A DNA stretch of 64,000 nucleotides from JAVXTH01 sp036642795 (GCA_036642795.1 JAVXTH010000002.1:62001-126000), one strand, 5' to 3'; shown: positions 26,793 to 36,256, counted from the first letter of the stretch. Notes: generated from the sequence alone by a model not told the origin. Made by a program: numbers and translations.

Positions 26793-28247
26793 TTACTTAT
26801 GTAGATCAATATTACTGAAGTCAAACGCTTTTAGAGTTGACGTAATCGTTTTATCCGCAATTTCTAAATTTTCTTTATTCATTTTAGCTTTTGCTTTATT
26901 TACATTTTCAATTGTTGCAGGTCCATTTACACAACCGCCCACACAGCACATACCTTCTAAGATATCAGCTGGGAATCGATTTACCTTCATCAACAATAAA
27001 TTCTTTTTACATTCTGCACTACCATCCGCATAAACTGATGTTACTTTTACTTCATCTTGATTCTCATTTAAAGCTTCGACAACAGCTTTGCCAACTCCTC
27101 CACCAATGGCGAAGTTACGGCCATGGGTACTAGCAATATCATCACTGCGTACTTCCATCGTTTCTGGGTTTAGATGTTTTGCCATCATCATTGCTGCTAA
27201 TTCCTCAAAGGTTAAAACAAAATCAATTTCATCATGTTCCATCGCTTCTTGTTTTTTCGCAACACATGGTCCAATAAAGACAACATCGTGATCAGGATAA
27301 TGATGTTTTAAATAGCGACCAATGGCAACCATTGGCGATACCATTTTCGATACATTCTTTTCATATACCGTTGGGAAATGCAATTTAGCCATGTTCACAA
27401 AAGCAGGACAACATGAAGTCGTCATTTTTTCTCCTGCCGCAATATGTTTCTTTAAATCTTCTTTTTCAAACCAAGCAACCGCATCAGCACCAATCGCTGC
27501 TTCATAAGCTTCTTCAAAACCAATCGAACGAATTGCTGCTTTTATTTGAGGTAACGTTGCCGTTCCAAATTGTCCTTGAATGGCAGGCGCAAAGATTGCC
27601 AACATTTTTGTTCCTGCATTTAATCTTTCAATAACTGGAACAACCCATGACATATCTTCAATGGCACCAAATGGACATTTAGCTTGGCATGCTCCACAGT
27701 TAATACATTTATCTTCATCAATAACGGCAAAGTCATTTTCATCTAAGCTAATGGCATCTACCGGGCAACTTGCTTTACATGGTCTTACTGTTTGAACAAT
27801 CGCATTGAATGGACACGCATTGGCACACGCACCACATTCCTTACATTTATCATAATCAATGTAGGCTTGATCTGGGCCCATTAACATAGCATCGAACTTA
27901 CAAGCTGCTTGACATGACTTAGCCAAACATTTTCTACAATTATCCGTAACTAATATTTTTCGAATGGAACAGCCATCACACGCTGCTTGAATTACTTTAA
28001 CCACTTGTTTAGGATTTTCTGCTTTTGTACCAATTGGTGATTTCCCCATTGCCATACGTGTTCTTTGACGAATTATTTCTCTTTCTTTATATACGCAACA
28101 ACGAAAATCGGCATGATTTGTCGGAATTAATTTCATCGCCATCTCATCAATTAAATCTTCGCTTAACTTACCTTCAAAAGTACATTTACTAACTTCTCTT
28201 AAAACATCAAATTTAAACTGTCTAGCCTCATGGTCAAATAGTGACAT
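26793..28247 (-). CDS. [FeFe] hydrogenase, group B type
   Basis: A 484-residue monomeric hydrogenase. The N-terminal half is unusually rich in Fe-S motifs: CDGCSIRK, CRKCLAKSCQAAC, CKECGACANACPF, CKASCPVDA and CINCGACQAKCPF. The H-cluster domain follows with L1 TTSCCPAFV (about residue 277), L2 FIGPCVAKKQEA (about 327) and L3 GMCCVGGCVNGPA (about 434). Length and layout match the group B family common in anaerobic Firmicutes; its physiological electron partner is not settled, with ferredoxin the likely one. A palindrome lies between the predicted promoter and the start codon, so expression is probably repressible. Confidence 0.9.
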   Translation of the reverse strand: MSLFDHEARQFKFDVLREVSKCTFEGKLSEDLIDEMAMKLIPTNHADFRCCVYKEREIIRQRTRMAMGKSPIGTKAENPKQVVKVIQAACDGCSIRKILVTDNCRKCLAKSCQAACKFDAMLMGPDQAYIDYDKCKECGACANACPFNAIVQTVRPCKASCPVDAISLDENDFAVIDEDKCINCGACQAKCPFGAIEDMSWVVPVIERLNAGTKMLAIFAPAIQGQFGTATLPQIKAAIRSIGFEEAYEAAIGADAVAWFEKEDLKKHIAAGEKMTTSCCPAFVNMAKLHFPTVYEKNVSKMVSPMVAIGRYLKHHYPDHDVVFIGPCVAKKQEAMEHDEIDFVLTFEELAAMMMAKHLNPETMEVRSDDIASTHGRNFAIGGGVGKAVVEALNENQDEVKVTSVYADGSAECKKNLLLMKVNRFPADILEGMCCVGGCVNGPATIENVNKAKAKMNKENLEIADKTITSTLKAFDFSNIDLHK

Positions 28248-28262
28248 CTCTTTTCCTCCATC

Positions 28263-28301
28263 TAAATATTCAAATTAGAATATTTAATCATGTTAATTAT
28301 A
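28263..28301 (-). promoter_or_regulatory. promoter and operator-like palindrome of the group B hydrogenase
   Basis: Minus-strand extended -10 box TGATATAAT has its TATAAT at 28296-28301. Just downstream is an inverted repeat with 9-bp arms TAAATATTC / GAATATTTA (28263-28286) around a 6-nt spacer. It would fall in the first 25 bases of the transcript, a usual place for a repressor site. It does not match the Rex consensus TTGTTAANNNNTTAACAA. Confidence 0.5.
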
Positions 28302-28335
28302 TCACAAATTGATAATAGGGAAAGATATAAGAACT

Positions 28336-28369
28336 AAAAAAAAGAGAAACTTGTGTACGATTTCACAAA
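28336..28369 (-). terminator. probable terminator of the VanZ-like gene
   Basis: Minus strand: TTGTG, 8-nt loop, CACAA, then TCTCTTTTTTTT. The stem overlaps the TGA stop. Short stem, so moderate support. Confidence 0.5.
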
Positions 28370-28872
28370 TTCCTTCTTTTATAATAAAATGTGCTGCCAA
28401 TCAGGGCTCCAATGGTATTAAATATTACATCATCAATATCACAAGTTCCAATAAGGAATACAAGTTGTAAGCATTCAATCATGATGGAACAAATCAAAGC
28501 AAATAGGATTGTTTTATAAAAGGTACATTTACTTAATTTGGCAATTCCATACCCCATCGGCATAAACCAAATCATATTACCAAAGGTATTATATAGAAAT
28601 ATCAGTTTATCATTTTGGTATAAAGAATATGTTTCAACAAGTGGAAGCAAGTTCAAGTTAAGATTCATTTCATTGAATAGATGATCTCCGCGAAATTGAA
28701 AACGAAATAAAGTAACATAAAGCAACATCATAAAATAGAAAATAAAGAGTAACTTAAATGTTTCAACGCGTTGATGAAAAACAAATCTAGCAATACAATA
28801 AAATGCTAACACAACAATGAAACAAGGTAAAATTCCTGTAAGTACCATTTTTAATATATCGAAAAAGCTCAT
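28363..28872 (-). CDS. VanZ family membrane protein
   Basis: A 169-residue protein with four or five membrane helices. The VanZ pattern is visible in YVTLFRFQFRG, NTFGNMIWFMPMGYG and CDIDDVIFNTIGALIG. VanZ in glycopeptide resistance clusters gives low-level teicoplanin resistance, but most VanZ-like proteins have no known role. Its start overlaps the stop of the DMT transporter gene by 4 nt, so the two are co-translated. Confidence 0.85.
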   Translation of the reverse strand: MSFFDILKMVLTGILPCFIVVLAFYCIARFVFHQRVETFKLLFIFYFMMLLYVTLFRFQFRGDHLFNEMNLNLNLLPLVETYSLYQNDKLIFLYNTFGNMIWFMPMGYGIAKLSKCTFYKTILFALICSIMIECLQLVFLIGTCDIDDVIFNTIGALIGSTFYYKRRNL

Positions 28873-29723
28873 TTTTTATTTCTCCACTCCATCCATACTA
28901 CGGAAGCAAATATAATGCATCCTCCAGCAATCATTGAAACGCTTAAGCGTTCATTAAGAAATAGATAAGCAAACAAGCAAGCAAACAAAGCTTCCATACT
29001 AAGGATTAAAGCCGTTGTATTCGCACTGGTATATTTTTGTGCAATCGTTTGTAGCAAGTAAGCAAATAGAGTTGATAAGAAGATTAAAAATAATAGCGAT
29101 TGAAATGCTGAACTACTTACATTGGAAGGCATGGCTTCAAATGGTATCGCAAAGATTAACGATAAAAAACCGGCGGTTAACAATTGTAAACAAGTTAAGG
29201 CGAGTGCAGGAATACGATTCGAAAACTGCTCAATTGCAATCATATGTAAAGAAAAGAAAACGGCACAGATGATCGTTAAGAAATCGCCTTTTGATAAACT
29301 TAAACCACTTCCGTCAAGCGTTAATAAAGCAACGCCAATTACACATGCAATGGATGCAATAACTTCTTTACGTTTAGGTTTGCGTTTCATAACTGCCCAT
29401 AATAAGTAAGGTACAAAAATAACATTGGTTGCGGTTAAAAAAGCACTTTTACTAGCAGTTGTATATTGAATTCCAATTGTTTGAAAAGCAAATGCACTAA
29501 ATAATAAAATCCCGGCAATGATTCCTTTAAAAATCGTATGCTTATTCAATAAAGAAATCTGTTTATATGAAAAAAGCAATAAGATTCCACCCGCAATGAA
29601 AAAACGAATGGTCATCATCCACATTGGTGTAAAGCCATCAAGAGCACCTTGGGTTGCGATAAATCCACCACCCCAAACAATTGCAATGACAACCAAGATC
29701 ATATTGGCGTACATTCGTTTCAT
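28869..29723 (-). CDS. DMT superfamily (EamA) transporter
   Basis: A 284-residue protein with ten membrane helices in two EamA repeats. The start at 29723 is chosen because AGAGGAG lies 8 bases upstream. The glycine-rich WGGGFIATQGAL in the first repeat and LSMEALFACLFAYLFLNERL in the second are typical. Family members export amino acids, nucleobases or drugs; the substrate is not predictable. Followed with a 4-nt overlap by the VanZ-like gene. Confidence 0.88.
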   Translation of the reverse strand: MKRMYANMILVVIAIVWGGGFIATQGALDGFTPMWMMTIRFFIAGGILLLFSYKQISLLNKHTIFKGIIAGILLFSAFAFQTIGIQYTTASKSAFLTATNVIFVPYLLWAVMKRKPKRKEVIASIACVIGVALLTLDGSGLSLSKGDFLTIICAVFFSLHMIAIEQFSNRIPALALTCLQLLTAGFLSLIFAIPFEAMPSNVSSSAFQSLLFLIFLSTLFAYLLQTIAQKYTSANTTALILSMEALFACLFAYLFLNERLSVSMIAGGCIIFASVVWMEWRNKK

Positions 29724-29856
29724 TCCTTCAACTCCTCTGAATAACACTTTAAAAATTTTAACATTTTCAAAGGAAAAAGCAACCTATTTATTAGATAAAT
29801 AAATATTAATGAATATTAAGTGGATGTTTTTCATATCTTAAATAGGAGGTTCGCTC

Positions 29857-31575
29857 ATGAATTCATTCTATCTGATGTTAAACTGTGAAAAATCTGCAAT
29901 TCCTATTGAATCATTAAAGAAGAATACAAAGACTAAGAATCATTATGATAATTTTAAAATAATTGAGTATAACAAGTGCAAATATCATGTTGTTGTCGAT
30001 GGAGAATTATATAACCAAGAAGAAGTTATGAATGCTTTAAAGATAGAACATAAAAGCGTCGAAGAAGTTATTTTAATCGCCTATAAAACATGGGGTGTTG
30101 ATTGTAACAATCATTTGAATGGAAGTTATGCCTATGTGATTGATAATGAGATAGAAACTTTTGTTTCAAAAGATCACTTAGGAAATAAGCCGATTTTTTA
30201 CGCAAGAATTAAAAACAAAGGTTTGCTTATTGCCAATTCGATCAATCAATTATTAGAATGTGGAATTGCGCCGATTATTGATAAAGAATCCTTACTAAAT
30301 CTCTTTGCGTTTGGTCCCAGTATTCCAGAAGATAAGACTCTTTTTCGAGATATTCATGCCTTGGGGATGGGTCAATATATGGTTTGTAAGCATAATAATA
30401 TTAGGATTAAAAAATATTATGAACCTAAGGTTAAAAAGCATGAAGATACTTTAGTGGAAACAATTGCTCACGTTCGCTATCTGGTGGAAGATGCCATATT
30501 GAAGCAAATGAAAGGATGTAATGCATCGTTTTTATCTGGCGGCTTAGATTCAAGTATAATTAGTGCTGTTTGCGCTAAAAATAACCCGAATTGGCATACT
30601 TATTCCTTAGATTATGAAGGAAATAATGCGAATTTTAAAAAAAACAATTATCAAGTATCGCTCGATCAGGATTATATAAAACAAATGGTCGATCACTTGC
30701 ATTCAAATCACACGTATTTAACGATTGAGCAATCCACCTTAGTTGAAACATTAGATGATGCTTTATTCGCTCGTAATGTACCGGGAATGGGAGATATCGA
30801 TGCTTCGCTTCTTTGGTTGTGCAAGCAAGTAAAAGCTTGTCAAGACGATGTTATATTGAGTGGTGAATGCGCAGATGAAATATTTGGTGGCTATCCTTGG
30901 TTCTATCGTGATGAATTAAAAGATCTAAAAACATTTCCTTGGTTAAGCAGCAGTGAAAAACGGATACTCTTATTAAATGAAAAGATTAAAGACTTAAATT
31001 ATCAAGGATATTTAGAAAAGCATTATCAAAAAAGTGTGGATTGTGTCGAATTCCTAGGAAATGATTCAAGCCAGGATCAACGAGCACGCATTCATACCTC
31101 ACTATGTCTCCACTGGTTCATGCAAACACTAATCACAAGACAACATTGCATGTCAAATGCTGCAGGTCTTATCATTAGAACTCCCTTTAGTGATAAACGC
31201 ATTCTTGATTATGTCTACAATATTCCTTGGGAAATGAAATTTTTGCTTGGAGAGGAAAAAGGAATATTACGAAAAGCTTTTGAAGATATTCTTCCTGAGG
31301 AAATAACGCATCGTAAAAAAAATCCCTATCCCAAAACTCATAATCCAATCTATACTCAATTCATTCAAAAAAGAATGGAAGTGATTTTCAATAATCCGGA
31401 TAGTATTCTTCACTCCTTATTTGATCATGATAAGTTACTCGCTTTAATTCAAAGTGGAGGAAGTGATTTCCCTTATCCTTGGTATGGTCAATTAATGAGT
31501 GGTCCTCAATTATTATCTTATTTATATCAAATTGATTTATGGGCAAATCACTATCATATTCAACTGAGCATATAA
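29857..31575 (+). CDS. asparagine synthetase (AsnB)-like protein lacking the glutaminase Cys2
   Basis: A 572-residue protein with the AsnB layout: an N-terminal class II amidotransferase-type domain (about 1-190) and a C-terminal synthetase domain with the ATP-pyrophosphatase loop SGGLDSS at 227-233, SGECADEIFGGYPW and RTPFSDKRILDY. The nucleophilic cysteine that must directly follow the initiator Met in glutamine-dependent enzymes is absent: the protein begins MNSFYLML after a clear AGGAGGT. The usual ARDRLG is KDHLG. It may use free ammonia, or amidate another substrate. Single gene between divergent and convergent neighbours. Confidence 0.85.
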   Translation: MNSFYLMLNCEKSAIPIESLKKNTKTKNHYDNFKIIEYNKCKYHVVVDGELYNQEEVMNALKIEHKSVEEVILIAYKTWGVDCNNHLNGSYAYVIDNEIETFVSKDHLGNKPIFYARIKNKGLLIANSINQLLECGIAPIIDKESLLNLFAFGPSIPEDKTLFRDIHALGMGQYMVCKHNNIRIKKYYEPKVKKHEDTLVETIAHVRYLVEDAILKQMKGCNASFLSGGLDSSIISAVCAKNNPNWHTYSLDYEGNNANFKKNNYQVSLDQDYIKQMVDHLHSNHTYLTIEQSTLVETLDDALFARNVPGMGDIDASLLWLCKQVKACQDDVILSGECADEIFGGYPWFYRDELKDLKTFPWLSSSEKRILLLNEKIKDLNYQGYLEKHYQKSVDCVEFLGNDSSQDQRARIHTSLCLHWFMQTLITRQHCMSNAAGLIIRTPFSDKRILDYVYNIPWEMKFLLGEEKGILRKAFEDILPEEITHRKKNPYPKTHNPIYTQFIQKRMEVIFNNPDSILHSLFDHDKLLALIQSGGSDFPYPWYGQLMSGPQLLSYLYQIDLWANHYHIQLSI

Positions 31576-31601
31576 AAAGTCAGATGTTTACATCTGACTT
31601 T
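31576..31601. terminator. bidirectional terminator between asnB-like and dfx-like genes
   Basis: AAAGTCAGATG, TTTA loop, CATCTGACTTT. It is a perfect 11-bp stem between convergent genes. Confidence 0.85.
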
Positions 31602-31607
31602 CAACTA

Positions 31608-31988
31608 TTATAACTGAATTTCACCTTTCCATAAGCCATGAATATTACAATATTCATAGACATGAACCAAACCTTTATAACCATTTAGATTAAAACTAGC
31701 GGTTGGTTTACTTCCAGGCTTTAAACTCGCACGAGCAATGTTATTTCCATATTCAACAAAAATTTCAGTTATGAAATGTTCAGGTAACATCGGATGTTCT
31801 ACACTTCCTACTTGAACAAATAATACATCATCTTTTACTTCCATAACAGGAACATGTTTTTCAAGTGCTCCATCACTTGTATTGGCCACAAGTACATTCA
31901 TCGCTTGACCACAACATATAACTGGTACACCTTTATCTTCAATCATTTCAACAACATTACCACAAACTGCACATTTTAATAATTTCAT
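31608..31988 (-). CDS. desulfoferrodoxin (superoxide reductase)
   Basis: A 126-residue two-iron superoxide reductase. The N-terminal desulforedoxin centre has CAVC and ICCG ligands. The catalytic iron site has the Glu-Lys-His of EKHVPV, the histidines of EHPMLPEHF, and the C-terminal Cys and His of CNIHGLWK. It reduces superoxide to peroxide without making oxygen, typical of anaerobes, with rubredoxin or similar as donor. GGAGGTATATATAG precedes the start. Single gene. Confidence 0.94.
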   Translation of the reverse strand: MKLLKCAVCGNVVEMIEDKGVPVICCGQAMNVLVANTSDGALEKHVPVMEVKDDVLFVQVGSVEHPMLPEHFITEIFVEYGNNIARASLKPGSKPTASFNLNGYKGLVHVYEYCNIHGLWKGEIQL

Positions 31989-32091
31989 CTATATATACCT
32001 CCACAAGTATTTTTTTAAGCAACCTTAGTATAGCATTCACCTTGTGTAAATATCCATTAAAATGCTTCAAAGATATGTAGTCAATGGATGA

Positions 32092-33279
32092 TTATTTTAA
32101 TGCTTCAATTAATTTAATTCCTGCTTCTAAACGATCCAAACCTTCTTTTAAAATTTGATCACTCGTTGAGAAACACAAACGTACATAACCCGCTGAATTA
32201 GGGCCAAAGAATGCATCTGAACCAGGAACTAAAGCTAACTTAACTTTTTCTTTCATAAAATTAACAAATTCTTCACTTGTCATTCCCGTTTCCATAACAT
32301 TGATAAACAAAACAAAGGTAGCATCTGGGGAAATTACATGTAAATAAGGCATGCGATTGATTCGTTCAACTCCATAATCGCGGTTCTTTTTTAGTTGTTC
32401 AACAAAACCATCTACCCAATAATAACACTTATCCAAACAAGTTTGTGCCGCAATTTGGGATAGTGATGAAATACCACCAATGGTACTCATAACTTCACTT
32501 GCTTCCACAATTTCATCAAAGATTGCTTGATTTTGTGCATAGATACAACCTGCTCTTAATCCGGCAACGCCAAAGGCTTTTGAAAATCCATAAACCGTAC
32601 AAACTTTATCATTTTTCTTTTCATCTAATTGTAAGATACTAATAAATTTATTTGGTGGATAGACAATATCAGACCATATTTCATCATTCATGATATAGAT
32701 ATCATGTTCATAACAAAGATTTTGAATCAAAGTTAAATCTTCCTTTGTATATAACATTCCAAGTGGATTATGAGGATTACATAAACCAAGCATTTTTGTT
32801 TTCGGTGTAATGTAATCTTTTAAATGGCTTAAATCAATATGACCATCTTTTATATTTGCGGGGAAATAAACACATTTTGCTCCGGTTGCATCCATTGATT
32901 TTTTAAACAAGAAATCAACTGGATCAAAGACGATGAATTCATCTTCTTCATGTAAGAAAGCCTTTGCGATAATTGACATTGCTCTTGCGGCAGAATCAAT
33001 TGGTAAGACAAATTCTGGATTGATTTTTTCTTGTTTGCGTTCCCACATTGCTTTCGCAATACTTTCCTTTAAAGAAGTAAAACCCATTTTAGGTGTATAA
33101 CTAAAATAACCACCATTAATGTACTCAATCAAATCTTCATTTATTTCTTTTGCGCAAGGAAAATCACTGTCTGCAGCCGTTAAAGGTAAAATTCCTTCAT
33201 CCATTTCTGCCCATCTTAAATTAAACGCTCGCTTTTTTAATACTTCAAAATCAATTTGTTCATGATCAAATAAGTTCAT
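32092..33279 (-). CDS. PLP-dependent aminotransferase class I/II (PatB/AspC-like)
   Basis: A 395-residue fold-type I PLP enzyme. The active-site Lys is in YGFSKAFGVAGLRAG, the PLP-ring Asp/Asn region reads CNPHNPLGML and MNDEIWSDI, and the substrate-carboxylate Arg is near YVRLCFS. The N-terminal segment (ILPLTAADSDFPCA) resembles the MalY/PatB group, which contains both beta C-S lyases and aminotransferases. I cannot choose between them. AAAGGAAAGAGGAAG precedes the start. Single gene, probably without operon partners. Confidence 0.85.
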   Translation of the reverse strand: MNLFDHEQIDFEVLKKRAFNLRWAEMDEGILPLTAADSDFPCAKEINEDLIEYINGGYFSYTPKMGFTSLKESIAKAMWERKQEKINPEFVLPIDSAARAMSIIAKAFLHEEDEFIVFDPVDFLFKKSMDATGAKCVYFPANIKDGHIDLSHLKDYITPKTKMLGLCNPHNPLGMLYTKEDLTLIQNLCYEHDIYIMNDEIWSDIVYPPNKFISILQLDEKKNDKVCTVYGFSKAFGVAGLRAGCIYAQNQAIFDEIVEASEVMSTIGGISSLSQIAAQTCLDKCYYWVDGFVEQLKKNRDYGVERINRMPYLHVISPDATFVLFINVMETGMTSEEFVNFMKEKVKLALVPGSDAFFGPNSAGYVRLCFSTSDQILKEGLDRLEAGIKLIEALK

Positions 33280-33362
33280 AATCTTCCTCTTTCCTTTTTT
33301 AATTTGATATTAGTATACCACAATCATAAGCGTGATTCCTATTACATTTAATAGGTAACCTT

Positions 33363-34454
33363 TTATTCATTTTCGCTATGAATATCTCCATCTTGAATGG
33401 ATGAAAAACGGATTAACATTTTATTTGCCGTAATTCCTAAGTTACGCATATCATTATAAGTTCTTTCAAAATCATTTTGGACGCTTGTATAGCGCTTTTC
33501 AAAACGATCAAATTCAAGTGATAACTTTTTTAATTCATTTCTAATTTCATTCATATTCTCATTTCGCTTCTGTTCAATATAAATAGCTTTAATTGCGGTG
33601 ATATAAGCCATTAATGTTGTAGGTGAAACTAAATAAACTTTCTGTTCATAAGAATAAGTAATAATTTCATTCGTATTTGAATGCAAATAAGCGAATATTG
33701 CTTCGGCAGGAATAAACATAAAAGCAAAATCACAAGTTTCATTGTCGATAATATATTTATTATGAATTGCTTGAATATGTTTCTTAACATCATGAATAAA
33801 ATCCTTGCTTAAAAGACTCTTATTTTCTTCTGCTTCCATTAAACGATTATAGTTTTCTAAGGGGAATTTTGAATCGATTGCTATTTTATCATTCTTCCCT
33901 AAGAATAAAACCGCATCAGCAATTACACCAGTGCTTAAAGTATATTGTCGTTGATATGCGTTGGGATGAGCACCAATGGTTGAATCTAAAAGTGAATATA
34001 ATTCAACTTCGCCATAGATGCCTCGACTTTTCTTATCGTTCAATATTTTTTGTAAAGATAAAATACCACCAGATAATTCTTGAAGATTTTTGGTTGATTG
34101 ATCCATTTTTCCCATTTGTTCCATGACCTGAGAAAATACTTTGTGCGTTGAATCAAAACCATAAGTGAGATTTGCCTTTACATTCTTCTCAATATTCATT
34201 AACTTCTCGCCCGTATTTTCATTTAAAGTATTTAAACTACTCTGGAGTGATTGTAATAATGTATTTTGAAATAAAACCAAATCACGATTCACGTTATCTT
34301 TTACTTGGGTTAAATCTTCTTTATTTCTTCTTTCATTTTCTGATAACAATTCTTTTATATCTCTTTTTTGTTGATGAATTGTAGTTTTGAAAACAATCAG
34401 TAAGAGAATAATTAATAATCCAATCAAGCAAATAATTATAGTCATTGGTTCCAT
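33363..34454 (-). CDS. rmuC: RmuC family DNA recombination protein
   Basis: A 363-residue protein with an N-terminal membrane helix (about residues 5-24), a coiled-coil stretch to about residue 120, and the RmuC nuclease-like domain (GIYGEVELYSLLDSTIG, IAIDSKFPLENYNRL, DFAFMFIPAEAIFA, LVSPTTLMAYITAI). RmuC limits inversions between short inverted repeats in E. coli; it belongs to the PD-(D/E)XK fold. Single gene. Confidence 0.9.
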   Translation of the reverse strand: MEPMTIIICLIGLLIILLLIVFKTTIHQQKRDIKELLSENERRNKEDLTQVKDNVNRDLVLFQNTLLQSLQSSLNTLNENTGEKLMNIEKNVKANLTYGFDSTHKVFSQVMEQMGKMDQSTKNLQELSGGILSLQKILNDKKSRGIYGEVELYSLLDSTIGAHPNAYQRQYTLSTGVIADAVLFLGKNDKIAIDSKFPLENYNRLMEAEENKSLLSKDFIHDVKKHIQAIHNKYIIDNETCDFAFMFIPAEAIFAYLHSNTNEIITYSYEQKVYLVSPTTLMAYITAIKAIYIEQKRNENMNEIRNELKKLSLEFDRFEKRYTSVQNDFERTYNDMRNLGITANKMLIRFSSIQDGDIHSENE

Positions 34455-34504
34455 TTCATCACTTCCTCTTTTCTTATTATAACATACGATTAATTTTTAT
34501 TGGT

Positions 34505-34543
34505 ACAAAAAAACAGAGTAAATTGATTTTGAATTCACTCTGT
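34505..34543 (-). terminator. rho-independent terminator of the UPF0210 gene
   Basis: Minus strand: ACAGAGT...ACTCTGT with inner AATT pairing, followed by a run of seven T. Confidence 0.8.
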
Positions 34544-34561
34544 AATATTTTGTAATTTCTA

Positions 34562-35920
34562 TTAGTTTTTAAGACTTTGTAGTGGAGCTGGGATTCTACC
34601 TCCACGATCAATCATAACTTTACATGACGATTGATTGATTTTCATAATTGGTCCATCTCCAAATAAACCACCGAACGAAAGTTCTTCGCCTTCTTTTAAA
34701 CCAATGGCAGGGATTACCCTAACTGCCGTTGTTTTAGAGTTAACCATTCCGATGGCAGCTTCGTCCGCAATAATTCCCGAAATAACATAATCAGGTGTTT
34801 CTCCTGGAATTACTATCATATCAAGACCAACCGAACAAACAGCTGTCATTGCTTCTAGCTTTTCTAAGGATAAATGGCCTCCTCGAGCTGCTTCAATCAT
34901 ACCTGCATCTTCTGATACCGGTATAAAAGCACCCGATAAACCACCAACACTACTACTAGCCATTACGCCACCTTTTTTAACTGCATCATTCAGCATCGCA
35001 AGACAGGCAGTTGTGCCATAACCACCACAATGATCTAAGCCCATTTCCTCTAATATATATGCAACTGAATCACCAATTGCTGGAGTTGGTGCAAGACTTA
35101 AATCAACAATGCCAAACGGTACATTTAATCTACTACTTGCTTGTGTTCCAACTAATTGACCCATTCGCGTAATCTTAAATGCCGTCTTTTTAATTATATT
35201 AGCTAATTCATCCATCGGTAATGTCTTATCCGCACGTGCCAAAGCAGCACGTACAACGCCTGGTCCACTAACACCAACATTGATGACACAATCAGCTTCA
35301 CCAACGCCATGAAAAGCACCAGCCATAAATGGATTATCATCTGGGGCATTACAGAAAACAACTAATTTAGCTGCTCCCATGCAATTTGCATCTTTTGTGA
35401 TTTCAGCACATTCACGAACAATTTTGCCCATCATTTTGACTGCATCCATATTAATTCCAGCTTTTGTGGAACCAATATTTACCGATGAACACACTCGCGT
35501 TGTTTTAGCCATCGCTTCCGGGATTGCTTGAATTAATGCTTTGTCACCAGCTGAAAAACCTTTTTGTACTAAAGCTGAAAAGCCACCAATAAAATTAACT
35601 CCCGTTGCCTTAGCTGCTTCCTCTAAAGTTAAAGCATACCACAATGGATTTCCACCACTTGCTCCAACTAACATGGAAATAGGTGTAACTGAAATTCGTT
35701 TATTAATGATTGGAATTCCGTATTCACGTTCAATTTCTTCACCAACTTTGACTAAATCTTTGGCCATTGTTGTGATTTTCTTATATACTTTATCACAAGA
35801 AACTTTAATATTTCCATCGCAACAATCAATTAAGGAAATACCCATTGTAATCGTTCTTACATCAAGGTAATCCTCATCAATCATTTTAATGGTTTCTAAT
35901 ATGTCTTCAACATTTATCAT
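34562..35920 (-). CDS. PFL family protein (UPF0210/DUF711)
   Basis: A 452-residue protein of the UPF0210 family, related by fold to pyruvate formate-lyase but with no proven reaction. Glycine-rich signature segments are visible: VGASGGNPLWYALTLEEAA, FHGVGEADCVINVGVSGPG and SSSVGGLSGAFIPVSEDAGM. It follows the ACT-domain gene by 11 bases. This gene pair is conserved as a unit across Firmicutes and some archaea, and the ACT protein may regulate it by binding an amino acid. Confidence 0.9.
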   Translation of the reverse strand: MINVEDILETIKMIDEDYLDVRTITMGISLIDCCDGNIKVSCDKVYKKITTMAKDLVKVGEEIEREYGIPIINKRISVTPISMLVGASGGNPLWYALTLEEAAKATGVNFIGGFSALVQKGFSAGDKALIQAIPEAMAKTTRVCSSVNIGSTKAGINMDAVKMMGKIVRECAEITKDANCMGAAKLVVFCNAPDDNPFMAGAFHGVGEADCVINVGVSGPGVVRAALARADKTLPMDELANIIKKTAFKITRMGQLVGTQASSRLNVPFGIVDLSLAPTPAIGDSVAYILEEMGLDHCGGYGTTACLAMLNDAVKKGGVMASSSVGGLSGAFIPVSEDAGMIEAARGGHLSLEKLEAMTAVCSVGLDMIVIPGETPDYVISGIIADEAAIGMVNSKTTAVRVIPAIGLKEGEELSFGGLFGDGPIMKINQSSCKVMIDRGGRIPAPLQSLKN

Positions 35921-35931
35921 ACATTTGCCCC

Positions 35932-36201
35932 TTAAATCCGGTGCATTGCATGAAAGATATCTTGATGCATAACGTGGATAACCATACCCATATTTTTGCC
36001 TTTTTCTTCCATTAATTCCGCAAACTCTGCTAATTCATATTTTGAATGATCAATATCAACCAACATAATCATTGCGAACATATCTTGAAGTAAAGTTTGA
36101 GTAACCTCAATTACATTTATATTTGCATTTTCACATTCGTTACTTACTTTTGCCAAGATTCCAACTTGGTCACAACCGATAACACTAATGACAGCTTTCA
36201 T
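35932..36201 (-). CDS. ACT domain protein (UPF0237)
   Basis: An 89-residue stand-alone ACT domain (MKAVISVIGCDQVGILAKVS). The start at 36201 is set by AAGGTGG placed at proper distance; the ATG at 36207 abuts that site. ACT domains bind amino acids and dimerise. It is the first gene of a two-gene operon with the UPF0210 gene, a pairing seen widely. Confidence 0.9.
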   Translation of the reverse strand: MKAVISVIGCDQVGILAKVSNECENANINVIEVTQTLLQDMFAMIMLVDIDHSKYELAEFAELMEEKGKNMGMVIHVMHQDIFHAMHRI

Positions 36202-36256
36202 AAACATCCACCTTCCGTATAAGTAAGATTATAAGCGATTTGAAACAGAATTACCA

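Noticed and set aside
27580..27795. Plus-strand open frames inside the hydrogenase genes
   Set aside because: They lie opposite well-supported genes, lack ribosome-binding sites and give low-complexity peptides.
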